Assembly (NCBI GenBank): GCA_910577825.1
Contig: CAJTOK010000003.1
Coordinates: 1 to 64,000 of the forward strand
Origin: an uncultured Lachnospiraceae bacterium
Lineage (GTDB): Bacteria; Bacillota; Clostridia; Lachnospirales; Lachnospiraceae
Length of the DNA: 64,000 nt
Reading direction: 5' to 3'
Under the pieces are notes generated by a model. That model did no database searches, was not told the DNA's origin, and saw only the letters and a list, made by a program, of their open reading frames with translations. Numbering within the stretch: position 1 is the stretch's first letter; every line of letters starts with the position of its first letter. A program made the position numbers and the translations under genes. Of this stretch, positions 1 through 9,163 are shown piece by piece.

Positions 1-48
1 CAATTCATCCCACCACTTTAGAAGTGGGGGACTTCTTGCTACAATAGG
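1..48 (+). mobile_element. Right end of an IS200/IS605-type element (partial)
   Basis: The first bases contain a short palindrome (CCACTT / AAGTGG around position 14-28) followed by GGGGGACTTCTTG. This resembles the subterminal hairpin at the 3' end of IS200/IS605 elements that carry tnpB. It abuts a 5'-truncated ABC transporter gene, as expected if the element inserted into or next to that gene. The rest of the element lies outside the window, so the family call rests on end resemblance only. Confidence 0.45.
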
Positions 49-309
49 TTAAAAAGCTTTCCAAACCAGCTGTCAGGAGGGCAGCAGCAGAGGGTTGCCA
101 TTGCAAGGGCGCTTGTTACAAAACCTGCTATTATACTTGCAGATGAACCAACAGGAAACCTTGATTCAGCAACAAGCCAGGATGTAATGGGGCTTTTAAA
201 GGTTACAAGTACAAAATTTTGCCAGACAATAATTATGATTACACATAATGAAGAAATTGCACAACTTGCAGGACGCATTATAAGAATTGAAGATGGAAAG
301 ATTGTATAG
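49..309 (+). pseudogene. ABC transporter ATP-binding protein, 5'-truncated
   Basis: The open frame from about position 49 encodes only the C-terminal half of a LolD/MacB-type ABC ATPase. It has an intact signature (LSGGQQQR), Walker B with its catalytic glutamate (IILADEPTGNLD) and the H-loop (MITHNEE). The N-terminal half with Walker A is missing: upstream the same frame meets a stop at 19-21 inside the IS-like end. The gene ends 10 bases before the ATG of an FtsX-like permease, the usual exporter arrangement. Without Walker A the product cannot bind ATP normally, so I call it a remnant. A full-length copy beyond the left edge is excluded by the in-frame stop unless the junction is an assembly artefact. 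Confidence 0.75.
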
Positions 310-319
310 GGAGGCAGTT

Positions 320-1772
320 ATGGACAATATTATATTGCACAGAAGGTTTTTAACATTCTATAAAAAGAATACATTAGCACTGTTTTTCAGCTTTGCATTA
401 TCTTTTATGCTGGTTTCGGCAATGCTTACATTAATACATACAAGCCACAGGACAGAAAATATAGAATACCAGACAATGTTTACACCATCAGATATTTTAA
501 TAGAAGAAGTGTCATTGCAGCAGGCTGCACAGTTAAAGGATAATCCTGATATAAGCTATATTGCACTGAAGGAAGAGGACTATTCCAATATTTAACAGCC
601 CATACCAGGGAATTTCAAGGCAGGATGCGGAAAAAATACTAAAGCTCCCGGGAGTTAATGGAATAAAAACCTCAGCAGGAATACGTGTACGTGTAATTGA
701 TGAGGATAATGTAAAACGTAATGATAAATACTATGAGGATATAAATTCCCATGTAAAGGAACATTACGGATATGAATTAAGGGGATATGACGGTACAGAC
801 CAGATTTATAAAACTATTATGTCAGGTTATAATACAAGTGCATTAAAAGAACTGGAGAAATATGTAGTTTCCGGGGATTTTGATGCAGAAAATATAAAAG
901 AAGATGAAGTTATACTTGCAGTGCTAAGTACAGATGATATAAAACAAAAAGATACCCCGGGCTGGTACAAGGACGGCAAAAGGCTTATGGATTATAAAAC
1001 AGGGGATAAAATAACAATAAAATACCGTGCAGACTTTGACACAGATAATATACAATATGAGAAACTGGAAGATAAGGGGGAATATATTTATAAAACATAT
1101 AAAATTGCTGCAGTTGTTTCATTTGAGTATATGTATGACTGTAACCGTACAGATGTATACCCGCACTTAATCACAAGCGGGCAGAATATACAGAAAATAG
1201 TGCCAGATGGATGTTACCAGTGTATTTATATTGATGCAGATAAAAATATGGAAAACAGGGAACAAAAAGAATTTGAAAAAGAGCTTATAAGCATAGGGGC
1301 AGGAAACGCAGAAGTATCAACACGCAGCCTTATAAGCAATATTAAACAGAATGAAATGTTTTACCATAAGCAGATGGTTTATATATATGGCATTGCCATA
1401 ATAGTATTTATACTTGTTTTAATAAATATGGCAAACAATTTAAGATACCGTATGTATTCCAGGACACGTGAAATTTGTATGCTGAGGGCTGTTGGAATGA
1501 GCGTTTTAATGGCAAGGGAAATATTTTTAATGGAAAATGTAATTCTTGGCATAGTGTCAGTTATAACTGCAAGGTTTCTTTCATACCCAGTATTACGTTA
1601 CCTGTATAAAATATCAGATATGGAAGTATTTGGACATAAATTTTCGTATAATTATACTGCTTTTATAACAATATCTGCTGCTACAATAGCATTGTGCATA
1701 ATTCTTTCAGTGAATATAATAAAAGCATGGAAGACAAGGCAGATAACAAGTGCAATGGTAAAAGCAGATTAA
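320..1772 (+). pseudogene. FtsX/MacB-like ABC transporter permease, frameshifted
   Basis: The ATG at 320 follows GGGAGG and encodes an N-terminal membrane segment (residues about 12-35) and the start of an extracytoplasmic domain. The frame stops at 593-595 (TAA). The next frame is open from before that point and continues without a break through the rest of the extracytoplasmic domain and three C-terminal membrane segments to 1772. Joining the frames near 580-595 gives a single FtsX-type unit (1 + 3 membrane segments, about 484 residues). One extra base near 588-594 would explain the break. The partner ATPase is also truncated, so the whole exporter is probably dead, although a single-base sequencing error cannot be excluded here. 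Confidence 0.75.
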
Positions 1773-1773
1773 A

Positions 1774-1816
1774 ATAACAGTGCTGGCAGTTTTATAATAA
1801 CTGCCAGCACTGTTAT
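1774..1816. terminator. Bidirectional intrinsic terminator
   Basis: A perfect 18-bp stem (1774-1791 with 1799-1816) and a 7-base loop lie between the convergent permease and ABC-F genes. The hairpin starts two bases after the permease stop. A/T-rich stem ends give T runs on both strands. Confidence 0.85.
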
Positions 1817-1821
1817 ATCTT

Positions 1822-3645
1822 CTACTGTCCAGTTTCCTGTGCCAGCTCTTCCAGATACAGCCATCTGTCCATTTTTCCAGAAAGGTTATTTGAGATTTCT
1901 TCTTTTTTGGCAGAAAGTTCATTAAGCTTTACAAAATCATGTGAATATTTTAAAATCTCTTTTTCTATATCTTCCAGCCCGCCTTCAAGTTTTGCAATGT
2001 CATCTTCTATAGTTTCATATTCCCGTTGTTCTTTATATGACATTTTCTTTTTCTTTTCCTGGCCGTCTTTCCAGTTATTGCGGTTTACTGTTTTAGTATT
2101 TTCCTGTGGCTTTGTATCTTCTTTTTTATCAATTCCTGCATCAGTTACTGAAAGTTTTCTGCCAGAGGCATTAATATAATCAGTATATCCGCCTTCATAC
2201 TGCCTGATTTCCCCATTTCCTTCAAAAGCTAAAATTCTTGTGGCTATGCGGTCAAGAAAATACCTGTCATGTGAGATTGCTATTACAATGCCATCAAATG
2301 TGTCCAGATAATCTTCAAGTATTGCCAGTGTTGTTATATCAAGGTCATTAGTTGGCTCGTCAAGCAGAAGCACATTCGGGGCTTCCATAAGTATCCTTAA
2401 AAGATAAAGCCTGCGTTTCTCACCGCCTGAAAGCCTTCCAATAAGTGAATACTGCTGTTCTGGCGGGAACAGGAAGCGTTCAAGCATTACAGATGCACTA
2501 ACAGTTCCATCATTTGTCTTTATAACCTCCCCGCCCTCACGTATATAATCAATAACACGGACAGAATCATCAAGTGTTTCATTTTCCTGTGAAAAATAAC
2601 TAATTTTTACAGTCTGCCCTATAGTGGCATCCCCGCTGTCAGGCATTAAATTTCCAGAAATAATATTCATAAGTGTAGATTTGCCACAGCCATTAGCACC
2701 GGTTATCCCAATGCGGCTGCCACGCAGGAATATATAAGTAAAATCTTTTATTACAATATTTCCATTAAAAGACTTATTAATATCTTTAAGTTCTATTGTA
2801 GTCCTGCCAAGCCTTGAAGATACAGAGCTTATCTGTGCCGTTGCACCAGTTACAGGTGCTTTGGCATCACGCAGTGCCTCATAGCGGGCAATATGCGCTT
2901 TCTGCTTAGTAGAACGTGCCCTTGCACCACGTTTTATCCAGGCAATTTCAGTGCGCAGTATACTCTGGCGCTTTCTTTCAGCAGCACGCTCTATTTCCTC
3001 ACGTTCTGCCTTTCTTTCAATAAAGCCAAGATAGTTACAATTATAGTTATATAACTTCCCTTTATCAATTTCAACTATCCGGTTTGTTACACTGTCAAGG
3101 AAATAGCGGTCATGTGTAACAATTATAAGTGCACCACGGTAATTTTTAAGATATTCCTCAAGCCATTCTGCCATTGCACCGTCAAGGTGGTTTGTGGGCT
3201 CATCAAGTATAAGGACATCCGCAGGCGTAAGAAGGGTACGTACAAGGGCAATCCTTTTTCTCTGCCCGCCTGAAAGCGTTCCTATATCCTGTGATAAATC
3301 CCTGGTGCCAAGCTTTCCTAACAGGCTTTTTGCCTGTGGTATAAAAACAGACTGTTCACCAGAAATATCGTTTTTTAAGGGAAGTGCAGCATCAAGCACA
3401 GATAATCCCTCATTAAATAAAGGGCTCTGCGGAAGGTAAGCCATGCGCAGGTTCTGCGCAGTAGTAACGCTTCCCTGGTCTGGCTCAGTAATGCCGGCAA
3501 TTATTTTTAAAAGAGTGGACTTTCCAGTGCCATTTATTCCAATAATGCCAGCCTTCTCATTTTCATCCAGATAAAAAGAAGCATCATCAAAAAGCAGGCG
3601 TCCAGTATATGTATGTGTAAGATGTTCTGCATTAACCAGGTTCAT
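1822..3645 (-). CDS. ABC-F family ATPase (Uup/YdiF-like)
   Basis: This 607-residue soluble protein has two ABC ATPase domains and no membrane segments, the layout of ABC-F translation factors that act on the ribosome. Domain 1 has Walker A (GINGTGKST), signature (LSGGQRKR) and Walker B (LILDEPTNHLD). A charged interdomain linker of about 80 residues follows, corresponding to the P-site tRNA interaction motif region. Domain 2 has GANGCGKST, LSGGEKRR and LLLDEPTNDLD. The C-terminal tail of about 90 residues is lysine/glutamate-rich and probably a coiled coil, as in Uup/YdiF. It is a monocistronic minus-strand unit between a terminator and its own promoter. An antibiotic-resistance ABC-F role is possible but cannot be read from sequence. 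Confidence 0.9.
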   Translation of the reverse strand: MNLVNAEHLTHTYTGRLLFDDASFYLDENEKAGIIGINGTGKSTLLKIIAGITEPDQGSVTTAQNLRMAYLPQSPLFNEGLSVLDAALPLKNDISGEQSVFIPQAKSLLGKLGTRDLSQDIGTLSGGQRKRIALVRTLLTPADVLILDEPTNHLDGAMAEWLEEYLKNYRGALIIVTHDRYFLDSVTNRIVEIDKGKLYNYNCNYLGFIERKAEREEIERAAERKRQSILRTEIAWIKRGARARSTKQKAHIARYEALRDAKAPVTGATAQISSVSSRLGRTTIELKDINKSFNGNIVIKDFTYIFLRGSRIGITGANGCGKSTLMNIISGNLMPDSGDATIGQTVKISYFSQENETLDDSVRVIDYIREGGEVIKTNDGTVSASVMLERFLFPPEQQYSLIGRLSGGEKRRLYLLRILMEAPNVLLLDEPTNDLDITTLAILEDYLDTFDGIVIAISHDRYFLDRIATRILAFEGNGEIRQYEGGYTDYINASGRKLSVTDAGIDKKEDTKPQENTKTVNRNNWKDGQEKKKKMSYKEQREYETIEDDIAKLEGGLEDIEKEILKYSHDFVKLNELSAKKEEISNNLSGKMDRWLYLEELAQETGQ

Positions 3646-3694
3646 AACAGGCCTCCATGTAAATAATCATAATAATAGTTATTGCACTGGCATT

Positions 3695-3723
3695 ATTATA
3701 CTTTATTTACAAAAAAACAACAA
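3695..3723 (-). promoter_or_regulatory. Promoter of the ABC-F gene
   Basis: Read on the minus strand, TTGTTG (3723-3718) and a perfect TATAAT (3700-3695) are separated by 17 bases, about 50 bases upstream of the ABC-F start. Confidence 0.6.
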
Positions 3724-3830
3724 CTGCTGCCAGCAATATAAAATTAAAACTTGCCAAAAAAAACTCTAAACATTAGCTAAATTATATGTTATACTCTATT
3801 ATAGTACGTGTCAGGACCTGGAGGGTTAAT

Positions 3831-4274
3831 ATGGAAGGAAAACATGCAATATACAGACGTAAGATGAATTATTATGAAACAGACCAGATGGGCATAATAC
3901 ACCATTCAAATTATATAAGGCTTTTTGAAGAAGCAAGGCTTGACATGATGGATAAAGAAGGAATAAGCTATAAAAGCATAGAAGAAATGGGAATTATTAT
4001 ACCAGTCATGTCCGCAGAGTGCCATTATCTTGTACCATTGTATTACAATGACATTATTGAAATACATTCACAGGTTACAAAGTTTGATGGCATAAAAATG
4101 ACGCTTTCTTATGAAATATATAAAGAAGGCGTGGACAGGGCATGCACAAAAGGCAATACAGGGCACTGTTTCCTGGATAAAAACATGAAGCCGTTCAGGA
4201 TGAAGAAACTTTATCCCGGCTTATACAATAAGTTTAAAGAACTGGCTGTACCAGAAAATAATATATTAAAATAG
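3831..4274 (+). CDS. Acyl-CoA thioesterase, YbgC/FadM hotdog family
   Basis: A 147-residue single-domain hotdog-fold protein of the 4-hydroxybenzoyl-CoA thioesterase type. The family's catalytic region is clear: a conserved Asp in YYETDQMGIIHHSNYIRLFEEAR (residues about 13-35), with the typical 'D.mGhvhhs.Y' pattern. Length fits the family (130-150). I chose the ATG at 3831 because GGAGGG precedes it by 6 bases; an ATG 45 bases further upstream lacks a site. It probably hydrolyses short or aromatic acyl-CoAs in the cytoplasm; the substrate is not predictable. It is followed after 19 bases by a membrane-anchored sulfotransferase-like gene, so the two may be co-transcribed. Confidence 0.8.
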   Translation: MEGKHAIYRRKMNYYETDQMGIIHHSNYIRLFEEARLDMMDKEGISYKSIEEMGIIIPVMSAECHYLVPLYYNDIIEIHSQVTKFDGIKMTLSYEIYKEGVDRACTKGNTGHCFLDKNMKPFRMKKLYPGLYNKFKELAVPENNILK

Positions 4275-4293
4275 GGAAAGGAAACTAACAATA

Positions 4294-6153
4294 ATGAAGA
4301 AAAAGCTGATTACTATTCTTATTACCAGTATTATAATGATAGCAGCTGCAGGGGCTTTTCTATGGAAAATGAATGACCTGTCCAATAAAATGGAAAAGCA
4401 GGAAGAAGCTGTACTTGATGAAGAAAGGGATTTGCAGAGATACCAGCGCACAAAAGCGGCTGAAACCGTAAAAGAACAGGATATAATCCCGCTGTATATG
4501 TCAGGCGGCAATAAAAATGTTGTAACTATTAATTACCAGTCAAAAAAGGATATTTATAATGTAAACCATTCTGCAAAAGCAGAAGAAACGCTTACAGATA
4601 TTAAGGGAAGGGCAGGAAAGTATACACCTGCTTCCGCATTATGGGCATATAACCCATATGGTACAAACAACAACTCATTATATGTATATTTTAATACAAA
4701 CGGGAAATGTTACTGCCGTTATACAATTTCAGTAAAGGACAAGAATATACCAGATTTTACACGTACACCAGTGAACAATTTATCAGGCAGTGTTGCAAAA
4801 GAACATGAATACCAGTTAACCGGGCTTGTCCCAGGCAAGAAAAATTATATTATAATAAAGCTGTATAATGGAAGTGATGAACTCTCTGGTTCTTTTGCAT
4901 ATACAATCAATATGCCCGGAAGTGAAATGGGTGCACAGACTATTATCCAGAATGATGACAGGCGTGGCATGACTAAACTTAGCAACGGGCTGTATACTGT
5001 ATTTGCAGACGGCATAAACAAAAAAGTACGTACTACACGTATTGTTACAAAGAAAGTCCAGAGGAATGGCAGGGAGGTTACAAGGCGTGTAAAGAAGAAT
5101 GTCTTAAAGAATGTTAAAAACTATGCAATATTATTATATGACAATTCAGGTGTTTTAAGGGGCGAAATCCCACTGGACGGTTACTGTGGCAGGAATATCC
5201 AGACAATATATGACGGGATAGTATATGCCTGTGCAGACAATAAAATTGCGCTTGTAAACGCCCTGGGGCAGGTTACAAAGGTTTACAGCCTGGGTAATTA
5301 TAAGCAGGGCGGGGAGTTTGCATATGACGGCTTCGGGAACCTCTATATTATAGCTACGCCACAGAGAAAAAAATCTGTTAAAAACAGCTGTGTAATAAAA
5401 CTGGAACTTGAAAGCGGAAAGCCGGGTGTTGCGCTTGATATGAACACATTTATGCCAGCTGTATATAAAAATGCTGTTAAAAAAGCAAATAAAGATAACC
5501 CGGACTGGATAGATTTAAATTCAGTACAGGTAACAGGCACAAACCAGCTCCTTTTAAGTTCAGGGGCACTTTCAAGCATAATAAAAGCAAACAATGTAAA
5601 CAGCCTTATGCCAAAGGTAGATTATATTATTTCTGATAAAAGCATATGGAATGATTATAAAAAACTTAAAAAGAAAGTACTGGACAAAGCCGCCATAACT
5701 GATGGTGACGCCACCACTGCACCTGCAGGGACACCATCTGCAAGCCCTGTGCCAGGCAGCAAAGAAGAGGAGCATGAACTTTTTGCTTCACAGGCAGGGC
5801 AGAATGCAATGGTCTATGAAAGGCCGTCATCACTTGCAGAAGGACAGTATTATTTAACAATGCTTAATAACAATTCAGGAGCAGGGGCAATTAATAATAA
5901 CAAATCATATTATTACAAGTATCTTGTAGATGAAACAACAAGAACATATATGCGTGAAGAAACAAAAGGATTTAGCAAAACAAGGCGTGAAGGCAATATT
6001 ACAAAGGCAAAAGATGTATATATATACTGCAATGCCAGCAATAACAAATTTATTGAAACAGATATGTCAGGAAGGATTATTAAAGAATTTTCCATAAAAC
6101 AGGATTTATACAGGGTATATAAATATGACTGGAAAGGTTTTTGGTTTAAATAG
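4294..6153 (+). CDS. Membrane-anchored arylsulfotransferase-fold protein lacking catalytic residues
   Basis: A 619-residue protein with an N-terminal membrane anchor (residues 5-22), a coiled-coil stretch (about 25-55), an ASST N-terminal beta domain (about 110-210) and a propeller-like body resembling bacterial aryl-sulfate sulfotransferases of Lachnospiraceae. As I recall the family, it transfers sulfate through a catalytic histidine helped by two further histidines and an arginine. Here the matching motifs read FAYD (342-345, expected HHD), DWIDLN (D407, expected H), SSGALS (G424, expected R) and AGQNAM (N504, expected H). About 30 basic residues (around 245-280) appear inserted before the propeller. 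The alignment was made by eye. The fold assignment is fairly secure; loss of activity is my inference. A binding or surface-structural role is possible. Confidence 0.65.
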   Translation: MKKKLITILITSIIMIAAAGAFLWKMNDLSNKMEKQEEAVLDEERDLQRYQRTKAAETVKEQDIIPLYMSGGNKNVVTINYQSKKDIYNVNHSAKAEETLTDIKGRAGKYTPASALWAYNPYGTNNNSLYVYFNTNGKCYCRYTISVKDKNIPDFTRTPVNNLSGSVAKEHEYQLTGLVPGKKNYIIIKLYNGSDELSGSFAYTINMPGSEMGAQTIIQNDDRRGMTKLSNGLYTVFADGINKKVRTTRIVTKKVQRNGREVTRRVKKNVLKNVKNYAILLYDNSGVLRGEIPLDGYCGRNIQTIYDGIVYACADNKIALVNALGQVTKVYSLGNYKQGGEFAYDGFGNLYIIATPQRKKSVKNSCVIKLELESGKPGVALDMNTFMPAVYKNAVKKANKDNPDWIDLNSVQVTGTNQLLLSSGALSSIIKANNVNSLMPKVDYIISDKSIWNDYKKLKKKVLDKAAITDGDATTAPAGTPSASPVPGSKEEEHELFASQAGQNAMVYERPSSLAEGQYYLTMLNNNSGAGAINNNKSYYYKYLVDETTRTYMREETKGFSKTRREGNITKAKDVYIYCNASNNKFIETDMSGRIIKEFSIKQDLYRVYKYDWKGFWFK

Positions 6154-6174
6154 GGATTTATTTTTGTTAAACAG

Positions 6175-6203
6175 TTGACCAGCTTTTTAAAAGGTTGTAT
6201 AAT
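6175..6203 (+). promoter_or_regulatory. Promoter of the fsa-transketolase operon
   Basis: TTGACC (6175-6180) and TATAAT (6198-6203) are separated by 17 bases, about 88 bases before the aldolase start. The leader contains a weak dyad (6229-6257). Confidence 0.8.
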
Positions 6204-6290
6204 ATTTTATACAGTGCAAACGTAATTATCCAGGATTTCTGATAACCGGATTCTGGAGACTTACTTAATAAATTTTTAGGAGGATAAGAT

Positions 6291-6947
6291 ATGAAACTTT
6301 TTATTGACACAGCCAAAATTGAGGATATTAAGAAAGCAAATGAAATGGGTGTTATCTGTGGTGTAACAACAAACCCTTCTTTAATTGCAAAAGAAGGCGG
6401 AAGAAGCCAGGAAGAAGTTTTAAAGGAAATAGCATCTATTGTTGACGGGCCAATCAGTGGTGAAGTCAAGGCAACAACCGTTGATGCAGAAGGCATGATT
6501 GCAGAAGGACGTGAAATTGCAAAACTCCATCCAAACATGGTAGTTAAAATCCCTATGACAGTAGAAGGCTTAAAGGCTACAAAAGTTCTTTCAAGTGAAG
6601 GCATTAAGTGTAATGTAACACTTATATTTACTGCTAACCAGGCACTTCTTGCAGCAAGGGCAGGCGCTGCATATGTATCACCATTCCTTGGGCGTCTTGA
6701 TGATATCTCAGTGACAGGTGTCGAATTAATCAGGACAATTACAGAAATTTTTGACAACTACGGGATTGAAACAGAGATTATTTCTGCAAGTGTCCGCAAT
6801 CCAATCCATGTTACAGACTGTGCACTCGCAGGTGCAGATATTGCAACAGTACCTTATTCTGTAATTGAGCAGATGACAAAGCATCCGCTTACAACAGAAG
6901 GCATTGCGAAGTTCCAGAAGGATTATATTGCTGTATTTGGAGAGTAG
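6291..6947 (+). CDS. fsa: Fructose-6-phosphate aldolase / transaldolase (TalC-MipB-FSA subfamily)
   Basis: A 218-residue short transaldolase-family enzyme. The Schiff-base lysine is K86 in VVKIPMT. Other family blocks are FIDTA (4-8), GVTTNPSL (24-31) and the phosphate-binding region near LDDISVTG. The subfamily includes both fructose-6-phosphate aldolases and true transaldolases, and short sequences cannot separate them reliably. Because it heads an operon with both transketolase halves, a transaldolase role in the non-oxidative pentose phosphate pathway is the more likely physiological function. The start follows AGGAGGATAAG. The operon promoter is at 6175-6203. Confidence 0.9.
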   Translation: MKLFIDTAKIEDIKKANEMGVICGVTTNPSLIAKEGGRSQEEVLKEIASIVDGPISGEVKATTVDAEGMIAEGREIAKLHPNMVVKIPMTVEGLKATKVLSSEGIKCNVTLIFTANQALLAARAGAAYVSPFLGRLDDISVTGVELIRTITEIFDNYGIETEIISASVRNPIHVTDCALAGADIATVPYSVIEQMTKHPLTTEGIAKFQKDYIAVFGE

Positions 6948-6995
6948 TTCCAGAGAGGACATACATATTTAATTTCAGTTAGAAAGGAAAGAATT

Positions 6996-7826
6996 ATGGA
7001 TACTTTAGCATTAAAGAAAACTGCCAATGAAATACGCAAGGGAATAGTTACAGCAGTACACAGTGCAAAATCAGGCCATCCAGGCGGTTCTCTGTCAGCA
7101 GCAGATATTTTAACATACCTCTATTTTGAGGAGATGAATATTGACCCAAAAGACCCTAAAAAAGCTGACAGGGACAGGTTTGTACTATCCAAAGGGCATA
7201 TAGCGCCGGGATTGTATTCCACACTTGCTAACAGGGGGTTTTTCCCAGTTGAAGATTTGACAACACTGCGCCATACAGGTTCATACCTCCAGGGGCATCC
7301 TGACATGAAGCATATACCGGGCGTAGATATGTCAAGCGGTTCTTTAGGACAGGGTATATCCGCAGCAGTAGGAATGGCTCTTTCTGGCAAGCTTGACAAT
7401 GCTCCATACCGTGTATATACAATCCTTGGTGACGGTGAGCTCCAGGAAGGCCAGGTATGGGAAGCTTCAATGTTTGCAGGGGCAAAGAAACTTGATAACC
7501 TTGTAGTAATTGTAGACAATAACGGACTCCAGATTGACGGCAAGATAGAAGATGTCTGCTCCCCTTATCCAATTACTGATAAGTTTAAAGCATTTAATTT
7601 CAATGTAATTGAAATTGATGCACATGACTTTGGACAGATTGGTTCTGCATTTAATAAAGCAAAAGAAACTAAAGGAATGCCAACAGCTATTATTGCCCAT
7701 AGCACAAAGGGCAAGGGCGTGTCATTTATGGAAAACCAGGCAAGCTGGCATGGTACTGCACCAAATGATGAACAGTATGCCCAGGCAATGGCAGATTTAG
7801 AGAAAATCAGTGAAAGCTTGAAATAA
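6996..7826 (+). CDS. Transketolase, N-terminal subunit
   Basis: A 276-residue protein corresponding to the thiamine diphosphate-binding half of transketolase. KSGHPGGSLSAADIL (about 24-38) holds the conserved His, and the ThDP/Mg motif runs from GDGELQEG to VIVDNN (about 147-178). It lacks the pyrimidine and C-terminal domains, which are supplied by the next gene 17 bases downstream. Split transketolases are common in Clostridia. Together they transfer two-carbon ketol units between pentose and hexose phosphates. Confidence 0.93.
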   Translation: MDTLALKKTANEIRKGIVTAVHSAKSGHPGGSLSAADILTYLYFEEMNIDPKDPKKADRDRFVLSKGHIAPGLYSTLANRGFFPVEDLTTLRHTGSYLQGHPDMKHIPGVDMSSGSLGQGISAAVGMALSGKLDNAPYRVYTILGDGELQEGQVWEASMFAGAKKLDNLVVIVDNNGLQIDGKIEDVCSPYPITDKFKAFNFNVIEIDAHDFGQIGSAFNKAKETKGMPTAIIAHSTKGKGVSFMENQASWHGTAPNDEQYAQAMADLEKISESLK

Positions 7827-7843
7827 GCAGATAGGAGGACGAA

Positions 7844-8785
7844 ATGGCAGATGTAAAGAAAATTGCTACAAGAGAAAGTTATGGTAATGCTTTAAAAGAG
7901 CTTGCAGATTCATATCCAAATCTTGTTGTGCTTGATGCTGACCTTGCAGCAGCGACAAAGACAGGCGTATTTAAGAAAGAGTACCCGGACAGGCATATAG
8001 ACTGCGGCATTGCAGAATGTAACATGATGGGTATTGCAGCAGGGCTTGCCACTACTGGTAAAATTCCTTTTGTAAGTTCATTTGCAATGTTTGCATCAGG
8101 ACGTGCATTTGAGCAGGTCCGCAACTCTGTAGGATATCCAAAGCTTAATGTAAAAATTGGCGCAACACATGCAGGTATTTCTGTAGGTGAAGACGGTGCA
8201 ACACACCAGTGCTGTGAAGACCTTGCACTTATGCGTACTATCCCTGGAATGGTAGTTATGAACCCTTCAGATGATGTTGAAGCAAAAGCTGCTGTTAAAG
8301 CTGCACTTGACCATGAAGGCCCTGTATATATCCGTTTCGGAAGGCTTGCAGTACCTGTAATTAACGACAAGCCGGATTACAAGTTTGAACTTGGAAAAGG
8401 CGTTGTACTGCGTGAAGGCAAAGATGTAACATTAATTGCGACAGGACTTGAAGTATCTGAAACACTTGATGCAGCAGAAAAACTTGCCGGGGACGGAATC
8501 GAAGCAAAAGTTATCAATATACACACAATCAAGCCGCTTGATGAAGAGCTTGTAATTGCAGCTGCTAAAGAAACAGGCAAGGTTGTTACTATTGAAGAAC
8601 ACTCTGTAATAGGAGGCCTTGGAAGTGCAGTATGTGACTGTTTATCAGCAAACGCACCAACAAAGGTTCTCAAAATTGGCGTGAATGATGTCTATGGCGA
8701 GTCAGGCCCTGCAGCAGAACTTATTAAAAAGTATGGCTTAGACGGTGAAGGCATCTATGCAAAAGTTAAAGAGTTTATGGCATAA
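7844..8785 (+). CDS. Transketolase, C-terminal subunit
   Basis: A 313-residue protein containing the transketolase pyrimidine-binding domain (about 5-165) and C-terminal domain (about 185-305). Recognisable blocks are DADLAAATKTG, the catalytic Glu region HIDCGIAECNMMGIAAGLA (about 46-64), and GATHQCCEDLALMRTIPGM. It must pair with the upstream N-terminal subunit to form the active enzyme. GGAGGACGAA precedes the ATG. It is the last gene of the operon, which ends at a hairpin about 30 bases downstream. Confidence 0.93.
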   Translation: MADVKKIATRESYGNALKELADSYPNLVVLDADLAAATKTGVFKKEYPDRHIDCGIAECNMMGIAAGLATTGKIPFVSSFAMFASGRAFEQVRNSVGYPKLNVKIGATHAGISVGEDGATHQCCEDLALMRTIPGMVVMNPSDDVEAKAAVKAALDHEGPVYIRFGRLAVPVINDKPDYKFELGKGVVLREGKDVTLIATGLEVSETLDAAEKLAGDGIEAKVINIHTIKPLDEELVIAAAKETGKVVTIEEHSVIGGLGSAVCDCLSANAPTKVLKIGVNDVYGESGPAAELIKKYGLDGEGIYAKVKEFMA

Positions 8786-8813
8786 GCCGTAAATTTATAA
8801 TAAAGGTTATTAC

Positions 8814-8862
8814 AAAGCCAGGATATTCCTTTAAGTTATTAAGGATATCCTGGCTTTTAAAT
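8814..8862 (+). terminator. Terminator of the fsa-transketolase operon
   Basis: AAAGCCAGGATAT pairs with ATATCCTGGCTTT around a small asymmetric loop and is followed by T-rich sequence. Confidence 0.8.
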
Positions 8863-8918
8863 ATACAAAGAATGTGCTTAATTTAAACAAAAATAATATT
8901 CATGGTTTTGTACTAAGG

Positions 8919-8947
8919 GTTAAAAATTTTAGAAATTGTGTTATAAT
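8919..8947 (+). promoter_or_regulatory. Promoter of the small toxin-like gene
   Basis: A perfect TATAAT at 8942-8947 is preceded by TGT, making an extended -10 element. The -35 (GTTAAA, 8919-8924) is weak. The start codon lies 45 bases downstream. Confidence 0.65.
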
Positions 8948-8992
8948 ATATTTGTTACCGCCCCTAGACTGGTACAGAAAGGGGGTATCTAT

Positions 8993-9079
8993 ATGGAAAT
9001 TTTTGTATCCTTTTTAATTGCCGTTACGGCTGGTGTAAGCACTCATTACATCATCAAATGGCTAGACGGTGATGAATAG
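8993..9079 (+). CDS. 28-residue membrane peptide, candidate type I toxin
   Basis: The ATG at 8993 opens a 28-codon gene for a peptide with one hydrophobic helix (FVSFLIAVTAGVS) and a polar end (KWLDGDE). Small peptides ending KWLDGD occur in many Clostridia as I recall and resemble TxpA/BsrE-like or 'holin-like' type I toxins. The leader contains CCCCT (8962-8966) that can pair with AGGGG of the ribosome binding site (8979-8984 region), which would limit translation as in known type I toxins. Downstream are a 7-bp dyad (9080-9086 with 9113-9119) and a strong terminator. A promoter facing the gene lies at 9211-9239. The coding assignment is likely; the toxin function is inferred from architecture. 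Confidence 0.65.
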   Translation: MEIFVSFLIAVTAGVSTHYIIKWLDGDE

Positions 9080-9131
9080 CTGGTAACTAGCCTATGGAGT
9101 TAAACCTTTCCATTACCAGAATTAGGAATAG

Positions 9132-9163
9132 AAAGCCCCAAAGCGTCACCTTTGGGGCTTTTC
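9132..9163 (+). terminator. Terminator of the small toxin-like gene
   Basis: AGCCCCAAAG pairs with CTTTGGGGCT across a 5-6 base loop, followed by TTTTCG. It would also lie within any antisense transcript starting near 9204. Confidence 0.85.

Noticed and set aside
590..600. Programmed frameshift in the FtsX-like permease
   Set aside because: No slippery heptamer or downstream structure is evident; with the partner ATPase also truncated, decay or a sequencing error is simpler.
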